A DNA stretch of 64,000 bases from Casuarina equisetifolia (GCA_028551475.1 CM052359.1:7813583-7877582); one strand, 5' to 3'. Shown: positions 1 through 12,338, numbered from the stretch's first letter. The notes: generated from the letters alone by a model not told the origin. A program made the numbers and translations.

Positions 1-66
1 AATCCAACATCAATAAAAATTATTGTAACATTACATGTATGATAATATATTGTTTACAAAATTAAG

Positions 67-398
67 AATGATCTTATAAGGGGTCAAGCCACATCTAAGC
101 TCACAAAGGCTCAGGTGTGGATGATATTTAAAAAGAATAGATGTGCCTCATCAGTAGGCTTAGGTCTATTGATAAAATGGTCACATTCATTCCAATTAAA
201 GGAACATCTAAACTTGTGGTGCTAGAGTGGGCCATTAAGGCATAAACTATAGAGCATGATGGAATGAAACAACCTTACAGGGAGCCAAGCCACATCTAGA
301 CTAATAAAGGGTTAAGTGGAGATGATATTCAAAAAGAATGGATGTGGTTTACCATTAGGCTAGGCCTTTTGGCAAAATGGTCATATTCATTCCAATTA
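67..398. repeat. Direct repeat, two diverged copies about 200 bp apart
   Basis: Positions 67-198 and 262-398 are two diverged copies of one segment of about 135 bp. Shared blocks include AAGCCACATCTA near 86 and 287 and TTCATTCCAATTA near 187 and 387. The offset is 200-201 bp, so this is a spaced or tandem duplication. The second copy has GGAATGAA near its start and TTCATTCC near its end, which could be short terminal inverted repeats of a small DNA transposon, but this is weak. Confidence 0.6.
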
Positions 399-402
399 AG
401 TA

Positions 403-1503
403 CAAGGTTGTTTTGATAAAGTAAGATATGTTACATGCTTACAGAACATGTCTGTGTAAGTTTTATAGGTAAAGATGTTCCTATAAGATGTGTGTTGCAC
501 TTAGTATGAGTAAGGTTTCCAAATCATCTTTAAGATGCCAAATTGATAAAGATCTCATTTGATCCTAGAAGGATTTCAATATCCTAAAGAAAAGATGATA
601 CTCATTATTATGTGAAGGGATTTCTTGGTGCGAGGATTGATGAAGATCATTATTAATTCAATGAGTGAATGGTAGGTCAACATCATTCTATCCATTTAAG
701 TAAGATACACATTACTTAGATGATCTAGGACAAATATGCATGGAAATATTTTGATAATAAACTAGTTTTGGAGGAATTAATGATTGTAGATGAGATTTAT
801 TTGTTGCTATTTTATTTTACCAATTTCCCTCCTAGATTAATTTTATGATTGTTGTTTTCTTTTGAGAGGGGGAAAGAGAAAGAGTATAGAAATAAGAAGG
901 TAAGGTCTTAAAACAAATAGGCAATTTGTAAACTATCTTTAAGTTTTGGTAAAATTTATCTTATGATTAAATGGAATATTCTTCTCCACTTTTTGTCCTT
1001 GGAACTATGTTGCAACCATAGGTCATTAATGTAATGTTTAGTTGCTTTCATGCAAAATCAATTAAAATTAGATAGTTATAGGCCACCATATGGTTAAGCG
1101 TATATATTGCCCAATGTATTCTATGTTTTCTTCTTAAAGTTTTATGCAACAACTTGAAATATAAGCATTTTTACCTTTTTAAGAGTTTGAAGTATGGTTA
1201 TTATGCCTAAGTTTATTGTTATTACAAAAAAAATTAGGTACTATTCCTTTGAAAAAAAAAAAGGTCACTAATGTAAAGGTAAAGATAAGAAAGTGCAAGA
1301 TGACTTTACAATAGTTAGTCCTATTACATGCTTTCTCAATCAAACGTGTGACAAACTATTGTTTTACTTAATAACAACATTTGATTTATCTTCAATTGTA
1401 GTTAAAGGACCATAAGTATCTTCATATGAATTACCATATCTATGAAAGATGAAATTGATGAACCAATTGTCAACTTACTATACAAAGCTTGATACATCAT
1501 GAG
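403..1503. other. No gene recognised; AT-rich intergenic DNA
   Basis: Stops are dense in all frames and no retrotransposon motif, RNA gene or host domain is recognisable. There is a short A-run near 1250. This appears to be the target DNA left of the gypsy relic that begins at 1504. Confidence 0.5.
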
Positions 1504-1806
1504 TTGAATGATGTGGGCCATAGCAAGGCCACCACTCAGGTCTTGATAATATGGCATATTGCATGGATAACTAGGTATTTTGAGTATGGGTTGTTTTGTG
1601 ATGTTCACTACATGGGTGCCTAGTAACATGTAGAAAACTAATTACATATTTTAGAAAACATGAAATAAAGCATAGGTAGTTGGATCTTTGTAAGTCTTGC
1701 AAGGGATGTTAATAGCTAAGCATTGTAGGAAGAGGTTGAGTAAATGATCTAAGGACACTCATCATGGTGTGGCTTCTATGTAGGACATGTAATTATCCTT
1801 TCCATA
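1504..1806 (+). repeat. 5' LTR of the gypsy relic (truncated)
   Basis: It aligns by eye with 3669-3970. Shared blocks include GAATGATGTGGGC at the start, then GGGTGCCT and GTGTAGAAAACTAAT-like stretches. The match ends near 1806, opposite the TTTAAATAGG TATA-like sequence of the other LTR, so R and U5 are deleted here. Confidence 0.7.
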
Positions 1807-1808
1807 AA

Positions 1809-3662
1809 GCAATAGCCAACCAACCATTGATGAAGACCTTTATTTTGATGTTGTCAAACTTCAAGGCACCATTTGAATTGGAATGCAATGCTTTAGAAGG
1901 GAACAAGGGCAATCTTGATCCAAGAAGGGCACTTAATAACTTATTTTAGTAAGGCATTTAAAAGGAGAAGCTTGTAGCTATCTATGTATGAAAAGGAAAT
2001 GATGTCGCCAATATGAACAGTTAACAATTAGCACCATTACCTTATGGGAAGAGCCTTTACCATGAGTACAAATCAATGAAGCCTAAAGTTTTTATGGGAG
2101 TAACAAATAGCCACAACAATTCAACAAAAATGGACAAGTGAGCTTATGAGATCTAAATTCAAAATTAAATATAAACCTAGAAAGGAGAACATGGGAGCAA
2201 ATGCATTATTAAGGGTAGGAGAAAAGGGATCTTTACATGCTCTATCATGTCCACCATTGTTGTGATTTGAACCCATTTAGGAAAAAAATAAGGTGCACAC
2301 AAAATTTAGGGAATTAGTTATAGAAGTGTAGGCAGGAAAAAAGGGAAGAATTATGGAGCTACGGAGAAGGAATTTTGTTTTACAAATATCACATCTACTT
2401 GTTAATTTAGCCTTTATACCAACTATTATAGGAGAATTTCATCAAGGTGGGCATGAAGGCAACCATAAGACTATGCAAAGGGTGAGTGAGGTCTTTCGGT
2501 GGAAAGGCATGCGAGCAAACATACAGGAACATGTCTAGTGGTGTCCTATGTGCCAAAAAAGAAACAAAAAGTCTTAGCCCTCTAGGAATTATGCAACCTT
2601 TATCGATTCCCATAGAAATATGGAGTGAAATCTCCATGAATTTTGTAGATGGACTTCCCCTATTATAGGGAAAGACTTCTATATTTGTGATAGTTGACCA
2701 GCTATCAAAATATGCCCATTTCATCCTAATATCACACCCATGTACCTCATCCACCATTGCTCAAGTCTTTTATAAGGAAATTTTTAAACTTTATGAGATG
2801 CCAACCAATATTGTCTTAAACAAGGGTGCTAAATTCACAAACCAATTTTGGAAAGAATTGTTAAGACTACAAGGAGTGCAATTCAGGTTTTCTTTCTCAT
2901 ACCACCCATAGACTGACAATAAGATAGAGATTGTTAATCATATTTTAGAAGTTTACTTATGCTGTTTCACTTCATAACGACCTAAAAAGTGGACTAGATG
3001 GATTCCCTAGGCAACATGCTGTTACAATTCAAGCATACAAAATGCTAAAGGAAAGACTTCCCACAAGTTGGTCTATAGGCATAAGTTGCCCACACTACTA
3101 ACTTATCTACCTAATAAGTCAAAACTAGATGCAGTTGACAAAAAGCTCCAACAATACGAAGAACTTCTAAAGGATTTGTAAAATCAAATGCTTAAAGCTC
3201 AAAATTGTATTAAAAGGTTGCCTGATTGCCATCGTCGTGACATGGGGGATTAGGTGTTGCTGAAGCTCCAACCTTATCAACAAGCGTTAATCTTGTTGAG
3301 GAAAGGATACAAACTAGCAACATGTTTCTACAAGCCTTATCAAATTTCTAAATAAATTGGACTAGTAGCTTACCAACAACTGCTTAAGGAAGCCAAAATT
3401 CATAATGTATTTCATGTCTTGCTTCTTAAAAAGTTCATAGGGCCAAAAGTTCAAGTTTTAAATCACTTCCAAACATGGATATCAAAAGGAACATTCTAAT
3501 TGCTCCACCAAAAGCAATGTTGGATTGAAGAGTATGCTGAAGGAAGATAGACTTTCTCAAACACTGGGCTAGGTTATTCCCTGCTGAAGCTACATGGGAA
3601 AATAAAAATGACATAAGACATCGGTTTTTGTAATTTGACATCAGAGACAAGGTCTATCCATG
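1809..3662 (+). pseudogene. Gypsy pol remnant: RNase H, integrase, chromodomain-like end
   Basis: Broken plus-strand pol. Near 1840-1900 an RNase H start resembles the gypsy 'alpha-LPNF..PF.(L/I)EC' block, followed by a YEKE block near 1985 and an ALxR ending near 2200. The integrase zinc-binding region lies at about 2400-2560 (FHQGGHEGNHKT, then CPMC). The integrase core runs from 2687 and keeps the first catalytic Asp (IVDQLSKYAHF), but the second is replaced in the segment near 2815-2830 (LNKGAKF). NVFHVxLLKK near 3400 and an AEATWE-like motif near 3585 mark the chromodomain-type C-terminus. There are many stops and frameshifts, so it cannot be functional. The lineage is chromovirus-like by inference. 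Confidence 0.8.
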
Positions 3663-3668
3663 GGAGGG

Positions 3669-4202
3669 TGGAATGATGTGGGCAGAAACAAGGCCATAAC
3701 TCAAGTCTTGACAATGTGGCATATGACATGCATAACTAGTTATTTTGAGTATAGGTTGCTTTATGACATTCACCGCATGGGTGCCTGGCAACGTGTAGAA
3801 AACTAATCCCCTATTTTAGAAGATGTGAAACAGAGCATAAGTAATTAGGGTCTTAGCAAGTCTTGGAAAGGATATTAGTATGTAAGCACTACAGGAAGTT
3901 AAGTAAACAGTCTAAGGACACTTAATATGGTATGGCTTGTATCCAAGACAAGTGATTGTCTTCTTTAAATAGGGGTGAAATGAATGAAAAGGCGAAAGCA
4001 TTTTGTAAACCGTTGAGTAACGAGGCTAGCTCCCTCGAAGAGTCAAAAACCAATCCACCATTGCTTAGACAAAAAAGAAACATTTGGAATAACACAAGCA
4101 TTTTGTAAAGCGTTGAGTAAGGAGGCCAGCTCCCTCGAAGAGTCAAAAACCAATCCACCATTGCTTAGACAAAAAAGAAATATTTTAAGTTGTATAAGCC
4201 AC
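3669..4202 (+). repeat. 3' LTR of the gypsy relic
   Basis: The LTR starts TGGAATGATGTGGGC right after a purine tract and is homologous to 1504-1806. TTTAAATAGG at about 3964-3973 is a plausible TATA region. The end is not fixed; CACA near 4202 is a guess. It contains an internal 100-bp tandem duplication. Confidence 0.65.
3998..4183 (+). repeat. 100-bp tandem duplication inside the LTR
   Basis: GCATTTTGTAAA occurs at 3998 and 4098, and CTCCCTCGAAGAGTCAAAAA recurs exactly 100 bp apart. The two copies (3998-4097 and 4098-4183) differ at only a few bases, so the duplication is younger than most of the decay in this element. Confidence 0.85.
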
Positions 4203-5605
4203 AAACTAGATCACAAACGCAGGCCCACACAATTGAACGTGGCCACCTTTGGCATTTACAATTCAAACCACGATTAAAATAGCCTAAAAATGGTATAAAA
4301 TAATATCATATTGCTCGCTAAAAAAACAACACAATGTTTAATCTTGGTTCGTACAAAGTGTCGCCACTGCATTAATGAAGAGGAATGATCATCAAAGATC
4401 ATTAAGATTAGATGGAGATACATTGGTACCATTCAAAGTATTAGATTGTTTAGCTAGTTAGTTCAATAATGAATTAATAGAGATCATATATTGTGAATTA
4501 GGTGTGTGCATTATAATATTAAAAATAAATTTTAAAAATTCAAAGTTGTTAGATTTTCCTTATACAAATCCACCAAACTGACAATTCTAGTGGTGGAAAA
4601 TGTAGAACATCACGATACCTTTTGAGGATCGTGTAATTAATGAATGACACAAGTTGGCAAGTAGGTAGTATATAATTTGTTCAATGGTAGGTTGCACGTG
4701 ACCACTTAAATGTTAAGTCAAAATCCTTCCCAAAATTGTGAACCAAACTCCTCGCTTAAACAAATTTAGCTTCTGAAACCATAAATCACCATGGTTGAGA
4801 TGATAGAGACTAGTGATTGTTTAGTGTTATCGACAGATAGAAGCAGAGCCTGAAGAGGAAGCCCCGTAAATGCCAGAGACTAAAGACCGTGTCAGGTGTA
4901 CTTGTCAAATCAAATATTAAATTATTGTATCAAATACAAAAAAAATGTCAATCCCTTTAAACATGGATAATTGAATATTATGTTCAAGAATTTAAAATAT
5001 ATAATTGAATATTATGTTCAATAGTTAATTTAAAAATAGGTAAATTTTTTATACAAAAAATTTTCAAACAAAATAATAATTATTCAATAAAAGTGATTAT
5101 TTTTATTCTAGGGAAAACAAAATTAATCAATTTTCTCCTATCTCAAAATATGTCTGAGTTTCTTTGCAGCCAAGAATATCCCTATAAATTCTAAATTCCT
5201 AAGAGAGAAGATAGAGATTTACTAGGTATTGGCCAAGTCCCCCTTTAGATCTGCGCCAAATTAACAACTAATAATCTAGTTATTGTTAACTAATAAGTCT
5301 AGCTCAACTACGAGACAATGACCCAAATATCCCGTAACAACTTCGAAATATAATGGAGTAAATAGAAAAGGACTGACCTAGATGAGAAAGATCAATCACC
5401 AAGTTGTCATTTTTTAAAGGAGAAAACCAAGTTGTTTATTGGCTGAACACTTTAAGCCATTAATAGTATAATACTAAGGATAATTAACAAACCTAATTAT
5501 AACGCACTAGCATCTGGCATTGATGGAGAAACAAGCACTTACACAAAGCAGTTCATAACATTGGCTCCTTAATCTTCACATTGCCTGCATTAAAAAAATC
5601 CATGA
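4203..5605. other. No gene recognised; AT-rich intergenic DNA
   Basis: No coding motif, LTR terminus or RNA gene is visible. About 4900-5140 is very AT-rich. The segment lies between the gypsy relic and gypsy element A. Confidence 0.45.
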
Positions 5606-5788
5606 CAGGGACTACCATACACAAGTGAAAACCTAGAACTCGCTCCTTCCCAATGTAGAGAGGAAGAGTTGGAAACCTCTAAGCTTACGCTCCAGCAAAA
5701 GATCACAGGCTGCCTCCCAAAGGGGAAAGAGTTATTAAAGGGAAAAGGAGGGAAGAAACTTTTCAACTGGTCATCTCTTGCCACCTGA
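5606..5788 (+). other. Short open stretch, possible host exon fragment
   Basis: There are 61 stop-free codons on the plus strand ending at TGA 5786-5788. There is no start codon at the front, but an AG lies just before GGACTACC, which could serve as a splice acceptor. The predicted peptide is Lys/Glu/Leu-rich and I do not recognise it. It lies just left of the gypsy A insertion point (TSD at 5837-5841), so the element may have inserted beside or within an old transcription unit. Chance is a fair alternative. Confidence 0.15.
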
Positions 5789-5841
5789 TAATTGGTGGAG
5801 TGTGGGATGGAAATGTTACGAGGCTTTGGAAGGGTCATTCC

Positions 5842-6621
5842 TGAGGCGAATCTTATGGTGGGCTTAAGCAAGCTTGGGTTAAGAAAATATGTAAAAATCA
5901 TTTTTTTGGTGTTTTAGGGTTTTATGTGAGAAAAGTGAATGTTTGGTAAGGAGGAAGGGAGGAAAAACAAAAATATGAAGAATAAAAATAAAAGATAGAT
6001 GCCAACAAGCTCCAAGACGTAAAGGCAACACCACTAATTAAGGAGGTGCTCCACCACCAATCCTTAGCAAGAATTGGATAAAGAATGCAAAAGTTGATCA
6101 CACAACTTAGGGTTTCTATTCTCTCAAAAAACAAGTTTGCTTACAACTGAAACAATGCTCCCTTTAAATAAGTAGCTAAACCTAATTCTAGAAGGATCTT
6201 GGTAAATCAGGAATCCTTAAAACCTAATTCTAGAAGAATCCTAATAAATCAAGAATCCCAATAATTAAGGAAGTCTTAACAAATCTGGATTCTGACAAAT
6301 AAGGAATCCTAAACAAATTAGAAATCTGAAAAGTATGGAAACCCAGATAAATCAGGAACGTAAACAATTATGGAAAACCAAACAAAAGGAAATAATCTCA
6401 AACAATAAAGTAAACCTAAGAAATTAAGGACTCAATAACTACTTAGGAAACCCCCCATATTAAAGCCTGCAGAGATACTATGCAATATTTTTAGGCTACT
6501 TCTTCAACCTTGGCCTTCCTAGACCCATTGGATTATGTTATGACCTAAGCAAGTATGAATTGACAATCTTAACACATTTGCTAGGCGAAGAGCTTGGGCT
6601 GACGTAGGTACTCTTGCATCA
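5842..6621 (-). repeat. 3' LTR of gypsy element A
   Basis: On the plus strand it reads TGAGGCGAATC to CTTGCATCA; the other LTR has TGATGCGA to TCGCATCA, an 8-bp terminal inverted repeat mutated here. It is 780 bp versus 664 bp for the partner, because the partner lacks about 110 bp between roughly 6087 and 6190. A 42-bp direct repeat (CCTAATTCTAGAAG at 6181 and 6223) lies inside. Confidence 0.92.
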
Positions 6622-6633
6622 ATCTCCCCGGGT
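6622..6633 (-). other. Polypurine tract of gypsy element A
   Basis: Read on the minus strand, CCCGGGGAGAT directly precedes the TGATGC start of the 3' LTR. This is the expected position for the plus-strand DNA primer. Confidence 0.7.
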
Positions 6634-9272
6634 TGATTAGGATTTGCCCTCAAATCTTGAAGATCTGCATCTTCCAAATAGGGGATAAATCACCAACATT
6701 GAATGTGGTAGAAACTCCTCTGTATTCACTTGGTAAATCAATTTTGTATGCATTATCCCCAACTCTGGGAATCACTTTGAAAGGGCCATCAGCTCGAGGG
6801 GCTAGCTTGTTCTTTTTCTTGGATGGAAATCGCTCCTTTTACAGATGCACCCAAACTAAGTCTCCTAGATGAAATTGAGAAGGCTTCCGATGTTTATTGG
6901 CCTTCCTTTTGTATGCTTCATTAGCCTTTTCTATTTGAGAATGAACACTCTCATAAAGCCTTTTCATGGCTTTAGCCTTCTCATTTGCATCCAAACTAAC
7001 TTGGGTATCAAGAGGCAAAGAGGTTAGGTCAATAGGAGTAATGGGATTAATGCCATACACTATCTCAAATGGTAAATGCCCAGTTGTAGAACTTGGAGCT
7101 CGATTGTAAGCAAACTCTACATGGGCAAGCTTCATGTCCCAATTCTTTAAACTTTGGTTGACCATAGTGCGCAAGGAAGTTCCTAACGTGCGATTGGTCA
7201 CCTTAGTTTGGCCATCAATTTAAGGATGATGAGAAGTGCTTAATAGGAGCTTGGTGCTAAGTTTTATCCATAGAGTTCTCCAAAAATGACTTAGAAACTT
7301 GGTATCCCAATCAGACACAATAGTCCTTGGGATTCCATGCAATCTCACAATCTCTTTAAAGAACAAATCAGCAACATTAGAGGCATCTTCAGTCTTATGG
7401 CATGCAGTGAAGTGTGCCTTTTTTAAAACTGATCGACTACCATTATGATTGAATCCTTGCCTCGTTGAGTTCTTGGTAGTGCTACAATGAAATCCATGCT
7501 TAAATCTTCCCAAGGTTGGTCTGGCACTAGTAAAGGGACATAGGGCCCTAGCTTGAAATGACTCTTTGCCCTTTGACATGTACCACATCTTGAGATGATA
7601 GCTTGGACATCTCCCAGCATCTTTGGCCAATAAAAGTGTTCCTTTAAAATCTCCAAAGTCTTGTTGACCCTGAAATGACCAGCCAATCCTCCTCCATGTG
7701 TTTCCCTTACAAGCAATTCGCGAAAGGACCCTTTTGGGACACATAACTGATTCCTTTTGAAAAGAAAGCCCTCATGAACCATATAATCTCCATTAGTACC
7801 CTTTGCACATTCAGCCATGAGTAAGGACATATTTGCAACCTCAAGATAGTGTTCTTTCATAAGTTGAAAACCAAGTACTCTAGCGTTTAGAGTAGCAAGC
7901 AAGGAGTATCTTTTAGATAATGCATCTGCAACAACATTAGCTACACCCAGTTTATAACGTGAAACAAATGAAAAGGATTGAAGAAATTCTATCATTTTGC
8001 ATGCCTCAAGTTGAGTTTATGCTAGCCATTCAAGAACTTCAAAGCATGATGATCCGAATGCAGAATAAATTGCTTAGGCCTTAAGTAATGACTCCAATGA
8101 TCTAAAGCCCTCACAATTGCATAAAACTCCTTATCATAAGTAGAGTAGTTCCTTTTGCAATCATTAAGCTTCTCACTAAAATAAGCTAGGGGCCTCTTGG
8201 CTTGAATGAGGACAACACCTATTCCAATGCCACTTGCATTACACTCCACTTCAAAGACCTTATCGAAGTTTGGTAAGGCAAGAATTAGAGCTTCATACAA
8301 CCTTTGTTTAATCACCCTTAAAGCTTCATCAGCTTCCTGACTCCATTCAAAAACATTCTTCTTCATACATTCAGTAATGGGAGCCATAATGGTGTTGAAG
8401 TTAAATACAAACTATCGGTAAAATGAAACTAAACCATGAAAACTCCTTACCTCAGTAATGGAACTAGCCTAGGGCCAAGATTTAATAACATCAACCTTGG
8501 ATTGATCAACCATAATACCATCTCTAAAAACCACATATCCAAGAAACACAACACAAGGGGAAAAGAATTCACACTCTTGTAACTTGGCATAAAGCTTTTG
8601 CCTCCTTAATGCATCAAATACTTGCCGCAAATGATCTAAGTGATCTCCCTCACATCTACTATAAATAAAGATATCATCAAAATAAACCATAACAAATTTA
8701 CCAAGAAATGGGCGTAATACCTCATTCATCAAACGCATAAAGGTACTTGGGGCATTAGAAAGACTGAATGGCATAACCATCCATTCATACAAGCCCCCTT
8801 TGGTTTTGAAGGTTGTCTTCCATTTATCTCCCTCTCTCATCTAGATCTGATGATAACCACTCCTTAAATCCACCTTGGAGAAAATGGTGGCTCCATGTAA
8901 TTCATCTAGCATATCATCAAGCCTTGGAATGGGATACTTGTATTTGATGGTAATGTTGTTGATTGCTCTACTATCCACACACATTCGAAATAATTCATCT
9001 TTCTTTGGCACCAATAGGGTTGGAACTGAACATGGGCTTATACTTTCCCGTATAAATCCTTGGGCCACCAACTCATCTACCTGCCTTTGTAACTCCCTAG
9101 CCTCCTCAAGATTGCATCTGTAGGCTACTTTATTGGGTAAGGGTGCTCTTGGAAGTAGGTCTATATGGTGCTCTATCCCTCTAATTGGTGGTAAACCAAG
9201 TGGAAGGTCATTGAGAAATACATCAGCAAACTCAAATAAGAGTGGTTGAACAAGCGGATGTGGTTCACTCAC
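6634..9272 (-). pseudogene. Gypsy pol (RT, RNase H, integrase) of element A, broken
   Basis: Reading leftward from 9272: the RT N-part (DLPLGLPP, VDELVAQGFI, FSKVDLRSGYHQI) and RT palm with the catalytic YFDD near 8690; RNase H (VECNASGIGIG, with Asn in place of the usual Asp); the integrase zinc-binding domain ([14 protein letters not shown], then CGTCQRAK) near 7570-7700; and the integrase core starting MDFIVALP near 7480. In-frame stops occur at 8841, 8469, about 8416 and 8022, all in one continuous frame. A frameshift near 7430 splits the integrase, which continues in the pieces at 7220-7744 and 6839-7201. After a further stop at 6839 the C-terminus runs through a FNVGDLSP block near 6690. 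No chromodomain was recognised. Confidence 0.93.
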
Positions 9273-9640
9273 CCCCTCACTCTCTTTCCCTTTAGCAACA
9301 TTAATACAAGGATGGGTTTGTGTTTTTAGATGGCTTTCTCTACTTGGGTTTCACTAAGGAATAGGCTCTTTTTTCTATCTTCTACCCCATGTGTTTGTTG
9401 TATTTGGGAAGAACTAAATAGAGCTAAGGTTATAAGCTTTTCCTCAATTATGAAAGAATAGGTATTCTGTTTACCATCATACTTAGCACCTCTAGCATAT
9501 TGTTATGGCCTCCCCAACAATAAATGGCAAACATCCATAGGTATAACATCATAAGTAATCTGATCTACATAATGCTTTCCAATGGAAAAAGTAAGTAGGA
9601 CTTGCCTTGAAACTTGAAGATGACTCCCTTGGCTCAGCCA
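9273..9640 (-). pseudogene. Protease C-part and linker to RT, element A
   Basis: Read on the minus strand, this joins the protease segment to RT. It includes a DVIPMDVCHLLLGRP block typical of gypsy aspartic protease ends, followed by a stop and the weakly conserved protease-RT linker. Further stops occur before 9272. Confidence 0.7.
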
Positions 9641-10309
9641 TTAGAGGTTGTATGGATGAGGGTGATATGAGGTAGGCAATTTCAACTTCTCCACAAGAAT
9701 CGTAGAAGCTACGTTGGCACAACTCCCATTATCAACAATAACAGAACACACCTTTCCATTAATTGTGCATCGAGTTTGAAAGATGTTCTCCCATTGCTCA
9801 TTTAGAAGGCTAACATAGGCATGTAAGGCTCTGCGAAGAATAAGCATACTACCAGAATCAGCTTGCTCAATGATCTCATTCTTTTCCTCTAAATCAACCA
9901 CAAGCTCATAATCACCATACACCTCTTTATAGTAACCTTCTTCAATCTCTTCAATGTCTTTCATGGTCATCACCCTCCTATTTGGACAATTAGCTTGCAC
10001 ATGGCCAAATCCTTGGCACTTGAAGCACTTTCTCTCCCTTGGATCTTGCTTTATAAAATTCGGTGTTGCCTTTGAGGCTTCCCCAACCTTTTCTTTAACC
10101 TTTTCCTTGTTGGCAGACTTAGGCTTGTTGTAGGATGATGGATCCCTATAGAAAGTGGTCCCTTTAATGTAAGACCTAGAACCCTCCCTACTGAAGGGCT
10201 TACATCCAGAACTCTTGAAGGTCCTTATTTGCCTCTCCACTTTGATAGCTAGTTTGCAAACATCATCAAAAGAGCAATAGGACTATAATTCAACAGTGTT
10301 AGAAATCTC
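9641..10309 (-). pseudogene. Gag C-part (zinc knuckle) and protease, element A
   Basis: Right after the copia insertion point the minus strand resumes gag with a FDDVCKLAIKVE block. A CCHC zinc knuckle (CFKCQGFGHVQANC) lies near 10000-10040, and the retropepsin active-site region VDNGSCANVAS near 9720-9750, where Asn replaces the Ser/Thr usually next to the catalytic Asp. The open segment 9641-10240 covers 199 codons. The N-terminal half of the same gag lies at 20405-21118, displaced by the nested element. Confidence 0.9.
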
Positions 10310-11930
10310 TGTTGGGTTTTATGGCTTAACAAGAAGGGGGGTTGAATTGTTATTCTACCGAATCAATGCTTTTGTATGATATAAAGAAAATTTAATCAAT
10401 TAATTTAATAATTTATATGATAATAAGAAATCAAACAAACAGAATTATTTAAGCAAGTGAAAAGCAAGAGAATCAACACCAAATTTACCACAGTGGTTCG
10501 GCACTCTATCTTAGAGTCCTACATCCACCTTCTTCTCCTTCAATCCAATTGATTGAAGTCACCTTTACTCAATCAGATTAAGAGAACACATTCTCCCTAA
10601 TCCAAATAATTCCTTCTCAAAGGAATTCTCAAGTCCAAATACATATTATGATCAAAAGATCATATACAGTAGTAAATCCCCTAATAATATGTTAGCTTAT
10701 GGGATATTGCTAATTAGAGGAGCCATTCAAGCATATATATCAAGATACAGAGCTCTTAACACGAAATCCCCAATTTGAAGAAATTAGGGTTTCAAATTTT
10801 TCTCAAAATTTATGTGCAGTAAATGTTTATAAGTGAAATTAGCACATAAATAATGTTATACAAGCTATGATTGAGTATATAATCAAATATCAAAGCATAT
10901 AATCGAATATCACTGAACCCCTATGAGTCACCAAGAGATGAACAAACTAGAATCAAATAGTGGGTGAGCTTAAAAGACTTTCTTCACAAAGAGAACGCTT
11001 CAAGTAGATGTCAATCATCAAGAGAAAATCTTCACACACACATCTCCTTTAAATAGAAGCAGATCTAGGGCCTTTTCGAATCAAACCTGAATCATAGCCT
11101 TCTTCCCATTAGGAAATAGTAGGCTATCTATCAAATCAACCTCATATCAACCTTCAGAACCGAGATCCGACCGTTCTGACAGCCCGTCTTCTCCAGAATC
11201 CTCCCGTTGAGGTTTCGACATTTGAAATAAGTAGAGACAGCATCGAGGACGAGTGAAGCGGCTAGCAACTAAGGCAGACTTGTCGAAAGATAGAAGCCTC
11301 TTATATGATTCCTTAAGTGAGACGACGTTGTGGCCAGACGACTTCACCGATGGTCAAGACGTCACTGTAACAAGGAGACTCCACTGATGGTCAAGACGAC
11401 ACCGTAACAAGGAGTGGGATCGGGCTAACGCGAGCTTAGGCTGCACCATATCATCTTAGTCCAGCAACAAGGGTCTAGTCCAATGATGAAATATTTAGTA
11501 GATATACACGGTTCAATATCAACAAGGTCCAAAAATATGATCTTTTATAAAGTTCATATTTTGGTGTATTACATATATTGACTTTGAACTAATATCAAGA
11601 TAGAGTTAATGTCCCTCATGTTCCTACAATTACATTAAACCAAGTATCATATTCCTAAAATAAAATATATTCAAATATATTATATTTCTAAAGGAAATAT
11701 TCAAATATTCAAATATTCAAATATTTAAATATATGTCACAAGAACTTTAAGAATATGTTCTATGAAGAAATGTAGGAACCCGGTTACTTTATAATATCAT
11801 TAAATGATATTATAATTTGTACACCTTTTACTTCCTATAATTTTTCTTTTTGCACATAAGAAAAACATATTTTAAGAATTGATATTTATCAAAAATGTTT
11901 TTAGTCACATCAAAATCCTATTTTCCAACA
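10310..11930 (-). repeat. 3' LTR of copia-1
   Basis: 1621 bp, TGTTGG to CCAACA, closely similar along its full length to 18763-20399. Both contain the TATTTAAAGG-type promoter segment (minus strand, near 11050) and the AT-rich (AAATATTC)n stretch near 11690-11740. Confidence 0.95.
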
Positions 11931-11946
11931 ATCTCTCCCTTTTTTA
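11931..11946 (-). other. Polypurine tract of copia-1
   Basis: On the minus strand AAAAAAGGGAGAGAT immediately precedes the TGTTGG start of the 3' LTR. Confidence 0.8.
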
Positions 11947-12338
11947 TGATGACAAAATATTTTAATAGTATGGCATATGTCATCAAATATCAATCATGGT
12001 TTTCAAGAGAACACAGTATATTGATTATCATACAATTAGAGTTGCAAATAGTTACTTCATATGACCATAAGCAAGTCCTATACATGTGTCTAGTAGATTT
12101 CAAAATTTATTATAGAACATGCAATCAGGTGTGATATGTATCTCACATTCTGCATTGATATAGTCATAAATGAGACTTCACATGTACACTATTCTCTCCC
12201 CTTTTTTGTCATAAGCAAAAAGAATGATTATGCAAGTAATCAAGACAAGCGGCAAAACAAATGAGTAAGCAGTAACGTAATAGGGATAAAAGTGGGGTAC
12301 TAACTGGATTCTGTAGGAGTGAAAGTAAAGCCACTCCC
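11947..12338 (-). other. Noncoding 3' internal region of copia-1 (part)
   Basis: Between the polypurine tract and the nested solo LTR there is no recognisable coding sequence. With 13638-13702 it forms about 460 bp of 3' untranslated internal sequence. It is too short for an envelope-like gene. Confidence 0.6.

Larger units (their letters stand above)
1504..4202 (+). mobile_element. Decayed Ty3/gypsy element with large internal deletion
   Basis: A plus-strand gypsy relic of about 2.7 kb is flanked by two related LTRs (1504-1806 and 3669-4202). The left LTR breaks off near its TATA-like region and runs straight into RNase H sequence. Gag, protease, most of RT, the primer site and the rest of the left LTR are therefore missing. 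A purine-rich tract (GGGAGGG) at 3662-3668 sits where the polypurine tract should be, directly before the 3' LTR. The right boundary is approximate and I could not define a target-site duplication. Confidence 0.75.

Noticed and set aside
5590..5901. 103-codon minus-strand ORF
   Set aside because: It crosses the LTR boundary and target-site duplication of gypsy A, so it cannot be an ancestral gene; no domain recognised.
6633..6872. 79-codon plus-strand ORF
   Set aside because: Antisense of the gypsy A pol C-terminus, which reads convincingly on the minus strand.
11690..11745. CRISPR-like or satellite array (repeated AAATATTC)
   Set aside because: Short AT-rich slippage repeat within the copia-1 LTR, duplicated in its partner near 20150-20200; no spacers.
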